Shown here one piece after another: positions 56,761 to 64,000 of a stretch of DNA of 64,000 bases. The position numbers and the translations under genes were made by a program. A model generated the notes under the pieces. It worked only from the letters and a program-made list of their open reading frames with translations. It was not told the origin of the DNA and ran no database searches. This DNA comes from Motacilla alba alba (taxonomy: Eukaryota > Chordata > Aves > Passeriformes > Motacillidae): NCBI RefSeq assembly GCF_015832195.1, contig NC_052033.1, forward strand, positions 2,480,001 to 2,544,000. Direction: 5' to 3'. Position 1 is the first letter of the stretch, and every line of letters begins with the position of its first letter.

Positions 56761-59063
56761 GTGTGTGCACTGGACTGCTTTGCCTGAATGCCTCCCCAAG
56801 AGCCTTTTCCACAGGAGAATCTCACTGGGAAACAGGCAGCAGCTCCCACCATCTAAACCCCACGCTGCTGCAAATGCTACGCCCCATCTCTGCTCTGCTG
56901 CAAACCTCAAGCCCCTGGCAGCCAGCCAGGCCAAAATCCAACTGCACCAAGCACCCCAAACCCACGTTCCCCTGGAGCTCTCCTGGCTGCTGAGAGATGG
57001 AAAGCTCAAATTTACACAGCACCACTTCCTCGCTCCACTTTCTGCTGACCGTGTGACTCCCGGTTGCATGTAATTATTTTGGTATGCTGGTGTTAATGAT
57101 GTGTCCAGTTCACTTAGCCTGTTCATCAGTATTGCTGGTCATTTGCTGTTTCTTTGTTTCTTGCCTCCCAAAAGGTCACTACATCATCAGCAAAACCAAG
57201 CACAATTCATCCATTATTTATCAAGCCAGGTTCAGTGCTCACCTGTCCCTGATTTCAAGGCCATGCTCCATCCATGCACCTCCCAGCCCCTGCCTGGGCC
57301 ACGAGGCACCTGCTGGCATAAAGCAGCTATTAAACAGAAATTGTGAATTGTTGGAGGTGAAGCTTGCTGTGCTGCAGGCAGGAATTTGGTATCATTTTAA
57401 GCCTTTCTCAATCTCAGGCCTTCAACCCCACTCCTGCTTTGCCTTTTATTGACTTGAAAACCATCTATAAGTAAATCTATGCAATAAAGGACCTGCCTTT
57501 TGCTATTTGGCTTGAGTTGTGACCTGCTTTAACCCTCCATCAGCGAGGGCTGCCTGCATCTGTTACTGCCCCAGCCTAAGTGGCTGCTGAGGGCTTCCTG
57601 CACTGTTATTGACATCTTCCTCTGGAGCAATACCATGGAATGGCATCCCTGAGGGGCCCTGGGAAAAATCAGGGATGCCCATCACAGCTCTGCCCTGGAC
57701 CACCTGCACCTTGCTAGGTGAGTACCCCTGCAGGAGGACCTGCAGCCTCTCAGCCTCTCCAGACGCCGGGGTACAGGTGATGCAGAATGTTATCGAAGCT
57801 CCATCTGCCTCCGGGGAGTCTTTTAAACCTCAGCCCCTGAGAAGAGCAATAACCTTCAAAAAAAAAGGAAAAAAAAAATAGAAAACCCACACGGGACTTA
57901 TTACAAAAGGGAAATTCTAAGCTACAAATAAAGGCAATAAAGAGGCAGACCTCTGCACGCCGATCCCAGCTCGCAGGCTCAGAGGAGCTGCTCGGGGGTG
58001 CGCGCAGGAGAGCAGCCCCGAGGTCACCCCGGGCAGCACTCCTGTCCCCTGCCCCTGGTGGCATTTGTCACCCCAGCTGCTGACACCGAGAGAGGGCACG
58101 GGGAGGAGAGCAACGCCACTCTCTGCTCCCCCCTATTTGTCCTGGTTATCAGACTGGAAAAGATCACCAATTACCCTCTTCCCAACCACCACCGCTCCTG
58201 CCAACAAAAGATGAAAAGCACATTTATTTCTCTTAAGTGAGATCTTTTTGTGACACGTAAGGACCCTTGTATACATGACAATTACTTGTAAAAAATGTCT
58301 CTCTGTCTACAGCACATCTGTAAATGGATTTAAGCCCATATAAAGGATGTAAAAATGGCAATAACCGCCCCAGTGCAGCTCCCTGGAAGCTCTCAATGGT
58401 GTTTTTTTCACATATATAAAAGCCAACACAGAACAAAAAGGCCTGTCAGCAAAGACAGGTAGGCTTGCCTTTCCACACCTAACTAGAGAAACTTAATTTT
58501 ATTTATTTTTATTGACAATTTCAACAACTATTTCTCAATCATAAAAGTAAAAAGCACAGGCTCAGCTAGTCAGCCCATCATTTCTATTTAGCATTTTATT
58601 TGTGCGAGGAACTCTTTGGAGATGCAATATCTTGTTTGCAGAGACACCCTAGTGGCAACACGACATTACTCAAGCCACCAAGTGGGGCTTGTACACACAC
58701 TGCAGCCTCCTCCAGCACCTCCAGCACCTTTAGGAATCTCCCCCTGCACCGTGGAGCTCCTCTGCTCCCCTCACGTCCCCAGCCTCCTCCACTGCTGCCA
58801 ACTCCTGGCTGTGACATTTGGGGACAATGAGCAAAACTTGGTTTAAAAATAAATGCTGTCATTGCCTGGCAGGTGATTATTGACCATTGCATATTATAAA
58901 TTTTTTTTTTTTGCTACTTTTTTAATAGATGCCCCCTGGGGTTCTGCCTCGCTGACCATCACAAGGGTGCTGGAGGATTTATCCAAGCCTGAATTGCAGA
59001 TCTGACACACACCCTTCCCTGGCCCAGGGGTTCCTGGATGCCAGGTTTCACAAGGAGTCACAG
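56761..59063. other. Unique noncoding DNA
   Basis: No gene was recognised. An A-rich run lies at 57859-57880 and a small CpG-rich patch at 57955-58040. AATAAA at 57482-57487 has no exon-like sequence upstream. Confidence 0.5.
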
Positions 59064-59480
59064 TGTGAGAGATGGGTGATGGGGTGGTTCGCTCTCACAA
59101 TTGAAGGGCAAATATCATGTATATATGTTAGGAGAAGTTTTATAGATTTATAGTCATGCTTTACCACCTGGCATTGTTATTATGGGGTGGCGTGGGTTTG
59201 GGACATTTGGGAGGGGTGGGCTCATTACTGTGGCAACAGCTGACCTCCAGTCAAGACTGAAGGAAGTGAACTCCACCCCTGGACAGTGAAGATTGACAAA
59301 ACTTCGGGAGGGGCTAAAGGGTTAAGAGGTGGAACATCCATTGTATGGATGAGCACATGGTGGGGAAAATCCTCTGCTCCCAGCGCTGTAATATTTTGTC
59401 TCTTCAGTCTCCTGTTGTACTTTTTGATAAGGTTTTAATAAACCTTCTGAATTTTTTGGAAGCGAGCATCATTTCCAAGG
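59064..59480 (+). mobile_element. Family H LTR
   Basis: Plus-strand LTR-like element starting TGTGAGAGATGGGTG, with AATAAA at 59437-59442 in a TTTTAATAAACCTTCTGA context and a U5-like tail ending near AGCGAGCATCA. No second copy occurs in the window. The 3' limit is unsure. Left flank GAGTCACAG and a downstream GAGTCAGAG (59481-59489) resemble a decayed duplication, but then the LTR would not end in CA. Confidence 0.7.
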
Positions 59481-59883
59481 GAGTCAGAGGATGCATGGAG
59501 GAATAAGAGGAATCCACTGGGATTTCCCAGTTGAGCAGATCCCAAGAGAGTTGTTGGGAGCTGGGCATCTAATGTGGAAATCTATGGGATCCCTCTGGCT
59601 TTGGGTGTAATGGTCCTCAGCAAGGCCAGGATGTGCTGGGTCCCTGCTACCTCTGCATGGGAGGGCTCAGCAGTGACCCCAGCGCAGTGGCCAAGGGCCC
59701 AGGGACCAGAGCAGGGGGATTCCTGTCCCATCACATCCAGCCTTTCACTCCAAGGCAGCCGGGTTCCACCTCTAATGGCACAGCAGGGACGTGGAGGGTG
59801 GCAGGGACACACTGCTCCTGGGCAAGGCTTGTGTTGCCTTCCTGGGTGAGCAGGCTGGGCCATGGGGAGAATGAAACCTGGGC
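59481..59883. other. Short unique spacer between two LTRs
   Basis: Nothing was recognised. Overlapping frames on both strands lack domains. Confidence 0.5.
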
Positions 59884-60449
59884 TGTGCCCCCTTGGTGGT
59901 TTTCAGCTTCTTTTCCTACCTCTGCCAAGGCCGGGATTGAAGTGCTCAGGATGATATTTCATGTTCAGACTCATATGTTTATTATTTCTTACCTATATAA
60001 CAAGTCCTGAGTTCTAGAGCATTCTACTGACAAGGTACAAAATGGCTATCTTTCTCTACAAGGTCTTTTAAGGATAAACTGTCCAATTAAGAAATGACAC
60101 CTCAATTATTTTCACTTTTAACCCAAACTAATCACTCAAAGTCCACAATGCAGACTTTTCTGTCCAATTACAAAATACCACCCAGACCCTTGAAGAAGAA
60201 GATAAAGAAGGACCAGCCTTCACCCTAAAACCTCCATCTTATCTCTATATATTTTGCTATATTCTAAAATCCTAATTTCCACCCGGTGATATTGCACACT
60301 TCTAATCAAACTGCACACCCGCAATCCCAGTGCTATAATTCAATTTTGGAATCCTTCTCCACAGCCTCAGGTCAAATGCAGTGCTCTCCTGGGGGTCAGA
60401 GCCTGTCAGCACAGAAAGCCCAAAACTCTCAGCATCCAGAACTGCAACA
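59884..60449 (-). mobile_element. Family E LTR, copy 3
   Basis: About 566 bp, minus strand, beginning on minus TGTTGCAGTTCTGGATGC. It is colinear with 25344-25924: GGGATTGAAGTGCTCAGGA, ATTTCATGTTCAGACTCA, TTTATTATTTCTTACC (AATAAA on minus), GGTCTTTTAAGGATAAAC, the ACAAAATACCACCCA word, GAAGAAGA and GATATTGCACACT. The left end is less sure than the right. Flanks do not show a target duplication. Confidence 0.83.
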
Positions 60450-63394
60450 CCCCCTGTGCTGTCTCACAGGATCCATCCAGCCCCGGCTCCTGTTTGCACT
60501 CCTACCCCAAGAGCAGCTCTGGTGTCAGGTGTCTGCGAGCCCAAGGCTCCCCTCTCCGTGGTGAAAAGCATATGCAATGAGCCTGCACCTTCTGCTCACA
60601 CTCTGTCAGTAATCCCGGGCAGGCAGGTTTGCTGGTAACCTTCCTAATGGAAACTCTGCTCAGTGGCATGCTGCCTTCCCCTCAGTTCAGTATTATCTGC
60701 AAAGATGCAGGCTCTTGATTTGTGGGCATCTTCTAAAGTGAGCACTGCAGAGGCTCAAAGGGTGGGTGCAGCCTGGAGCTGCAGAAGGAAGGTGGTTTCT
60801 TGCAGGCCAAGGCAGTTATATATAATTCCTACAGAAGAAATAACTCGCTTTAGCTGGTTTGGGGAGAGGGGAAAAAAAGAACTTGTCTCAGCTTAATTAC
60901 AAATTTACTTCTTTCTCTTTCCTCTCTTGCCATCCCTGCCCCTCACCCCCTGATAAAATGAGGGTAAAAAGCCCTGCAAATGGCAATATCCAATATTCAT
61001 TAGTGGCTTGTGAGAGAGACAGAGAGACACAACTCATTACTGGGTTCTTCACCTTTACCCTTGACAATGGTTATTTACATAATAACCTGACCCTTAGGTT
61101 ACTCTTCATTAACAAACACATGTGCAAACATAGAAGCAGCTGGCTACAACTCATAAATATATATTGTTAACCTTGGCTTAGAAGACTTACTTTCACTTAC
61201 TAAAGAAAATAAAAAAGAGAAAAGGAGACGTTATTTTGCATAGCCATTATGTTATAACCTCAGTAAATGGTACAATGAGCCAGAGGCTGCTGTGTTTGAG
61301 CTTGCAGGACACAGCACCAGGGCTCCTGCTGCTCCCCACATCCACTCTCCAGCAGATTTGCAAACCAGCTCGTGTCTTATCCCTGTCTGGAGCATCTTCC
61401 CCAGCCCTGTGGGCACTGTCCCAGCTGGGGGATGAAGAAGAAATCACTGGCAGTGGGAGTTAATCCAACTCTTCCATTCCCCAAACCATCTCATGATGCC
61501 CCCTGACCTAGGCCATGGTGGGATGGAGTGCAGAGCTGGGATGAAGTGGGGCAGGACTCTCCAGAGTGAGTTCAGCCAAGATGAACAATGCCATTTAAGC
61601 CTCTGAGCAAGAGTTTCAGGCTCCACATGGAAATATTCCGTGCAAAATCTGCAGACCAGGATTTAAAACCTTCCTTCATCTTTCTGAAGGCATCTAAAAC
61701 ACCTTCTGAGCCTTCTTTTCCATCATCTGGCTCTTGGAGCCAAGCTCCATAACTTGGAGGTCCTGTACCATATTCTCAAGATGCACTTTGGTTCAGGCAA
61801 AGGTTTATGATTTTCCAGGGAATACTTCAGTGGCCACACATCAGACAATCACCCCCAGAATGACAAAGCACCACCAACACCACGCATGGAGAGCAGATTC
61901 GTTTTGGCCGTGGCTTCACACACACCTGATCAGAAGGTGCCACACAGAGGACTTGACCCTTTTCCAGGTATCCTTGTCTGCAAGCTAGGAGATGACAACA
62001 GGAACCTGGTGCTCAGGCTGTACCAGCCAGCCAAGAATCAAACAGAAAGGTTTATGTTTGTTGTAAACAGCAGAAGTTGCTCAGAGGACCACATCCCCAT
62101 CACCCTGCACATGGAGATGTCACAGCAGATCTGTAGGACCAAGGGTGCTCACAGCAGATACCCGCAGCTCCCTGCAGGTGCAGGATGGGCTCCCTGGGCC
62201 CCACTGGGATCACCCTGAGCTTCAGCTCCTCTCAGCTGTGATAGTCACTGTCTCCAGCCTTGTCCAGCCCTAGCTCAGGTGCCAGAAGGACACGTTTTAG
62301 AGGCTGTGAGAGGAGGGAGCAGTAGCTGTGGGTCTGCCTCAAGTCTGACATTTGGGAAACAAAGGAATTTCTTCCTGAGAACTTAAATGAGGATAAGGTG
62401 CTGTTGGAACAGAAGTACATCTACTGTTTACAGAGTACAAATGTTAATTGTGTTTACGAATCCAAACCTGAAATTAACAACTCAACGTTTGCAAAATCTC
62501 CCAGGAAAGGCAAACCCTGCTGTTCCAGGCACTCTGTATTATCCAGCACAAATCATTCCGAAGCCTCTTTACCTATTCACTCAGTATTTCCAAACCAATT
62601 ACTAGCTCAGAGTTTGCAAAGCAGGCTGACACTTGGGGTTTCAGACAGGGACTTCCTTCAGTCCCACTACCAATCCAACTATGTTTTAATTTAGTGAAGA
62701 GGGAAAGCATATAATTTTTTAGCTCCAGGGAAGCCAGAGGCAATCACAAATATCCCTTGAGCTGAGTCAAATTCCTCAGTTTAAAGAAGCAGCCCATTCT
62801 ATTGCAATAATTGGACTTTAGTGTCCCTTTCGTTTAAAGGAACAATGGCTGATCTGGAGAGTGGATGGCTTGGGCAGCAGGGACACCTCACCTTTGGGAC
62901 CTGAGCTGCAGACCTGACTGTAATTGGATGAACCCAGAATAGCAAGTGCCCCACTTGCATGGAAAAAATAAAAATAATAACAGTAATAATCAGAAAAATG
63001 ATGATGATGATGATGGTGATGATGATGCTGCAGTGGATGAACACACCAGAGATGCCCCCACAGCTGGGTGTTTGTCTGTCAGCAGCCCAGCATCTGGATG
63101 ATGCTACACCAGGACAGAGCTTGGAGAAACAAAGCCTTAGGCTGATGGAGAAGAGGTGGATGGAGGTTGGAGTTTTTGGGAAGGCCAGACACTTAACCCC
63201 ACACAACAACACCTCTGCACTGCTTCAGAGCCAAGAGAAAAACATCTCCAGCTGGAAGGAGTGGCCAAGAGAGATGTCCTTGGAGGGTGAATGAGCAGAG
63301 GGGAATTACTGTTTTGAGAAAAGGCTGAGAACTCTGGTTAGGGTGGAAACTCAAGAAATTAAACCTCTTGCAACATCAGGTTGATGTCCAGAGT
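60450..63394. other. Unique noncoding DNA
   Basis: No gene or dispersed repeat was recognised. A (GAT) run lies at 62999-63028 after an AATAA-rich stretch. Frames at 61886-62218 and 62398-62694 lack domains. Confidence 0.5.
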
Positions 63395-64000
63395 TGTCCC
63401 AGAGTGCAAGGCAAGATGTATTCTGTTTGCCATCTGCATGGCAGCTGTCTGCTGTTCTGGGGGCAGTTTTCCTTATCTCTTCCACACCCAATCCTCTCTC
63501 AGGGCAGACATCTGCTGATAACAGGCCATTGAATGTCTCTGCAGGGCTGATAAGAACTGCAGCATCCCACTGGGAGATGTGAGCCCAGAGGGAGGAGCCA
63601 AGCATTCCTACCTGGATAGAATCTGAGCTTCTGGAACACCAGCACAGCTTCTCCACTGGATTCCCAGAGGAACAGCAGCTGCCTCTTCCACTGGAGCTTC
63701 AGAGGAAGACTGCACCTTTCTCCAGGATCCCTGCTCCAGCAGAACCAGCCCTGACACTCCAGGAGGGCTGCAGCCACAATTCCAATGGCACTGCTGCCAG
63801 CACCCTGACCCACAGGGTGTCAGGCTGTGTTCTGACCCTGTCAGTGTTGTTTTAGTTTACTGCATTGTTTATTTTATCCTTTCATTTTCTTCCCTAGTAA
63901 AGAACTGTTATTCCTGCTCCCACATTTTTGCCTGAGAGCCCCTTAATTTAAAATTTGTAGCAATGCAGAGGGAGGGGGTTTACATTTTCCATTTCAGGGG
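63395..64000 (+). mobile_element. Family G LTR, copy 2, cut by window end
   Basis: It aligns with 40751-41356 over its visible length at about 95% by eye. It begins TGTCCCAGAGTGC. It differs from copy 1 mainly around the A-rich stretch (TTTATCCTTTCATTTTC here) and in a shorter T run. An AGTAAA-type signal occurs near 63896. Its 3' end and right-hand target duplication lie outside the window. Confidence 0.92.

Noticed and set aside
57482..57487. AATAAA as the end of a gene on the plus strand
   Set aside because: No exon-like or conserved coding sequence upstream could be recognised.
62999..63028. GAT repeat as a coding Asp/Met tract
   Set aside because: Simple microsatellite next to an AATAA-rich stretch; the surrounding frame has no domain.

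Overview
This is vertebrate, almost certainly songbird, nuclear DNA from a gene-poor stretch. The basis is a set of chicken-repeat-1 (CR1) LINE 3' tails, many solo retroviral long terminal repeats (LTRs) of types I associate from memory with passerine genomes, dispersed CpG-poor unique sequence, and no prokaryotic gene layout. No protein-coding gene, tRNA, rRNA or known small RNA could be supported. The longest open frames are either forced by tandem repeats or lie in GC-rich unique DNA with no recognisable domain.

Layout. 1-8 kb: a partial and a complete LTR of one family (A, minus strand), then a family B LTR with CCAAT and TATA boxes, a GC-rich stretch, and a family C LTR. 8-20 kb: unique DNA with an enhancer-like AT-rich block, a small CpG island broken by a 1.1 kb G-rich 15-bp minisatellite, a family D LTR with target-site duplication, a (CCAT)n run, a 39-bp minisatellite, a CR1 tail, and a second family C LTR in the opposite orientation. 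20-32 kb: a perfect (TTCCC)51 array, a CR1 tail abutting a family E LTR, and a 1.35 kb (GGAT)n array. 32-41 kb: a degraded family E LTR, a local segmental duplication of which one copy was later split by a family F LTR, a second family F LTR, and a complete family G LTR with a 5-bp target-site duplication. 41-59 kb: mostly unique sequence with two CR1 tails in plus and one in minus orientation, plus minor tandem repeats. 59-64 kb: LTRs of families H, E and G, the last cut by the window edge.

The family letters are mine, assigned from similarity within the window. Boundaries rest on TG...CA termini, polyadenylation signals and target-site duplications where visible. There is no gene set here that works together. 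The most useful observations are evolutionary (the empty/filled LTR site pair, and inverted or direct LTR pairs as recombination substrates) and structural (dense G-quadruplex-prone arrays beside a CpG island). I found no previously undescribed biological system.
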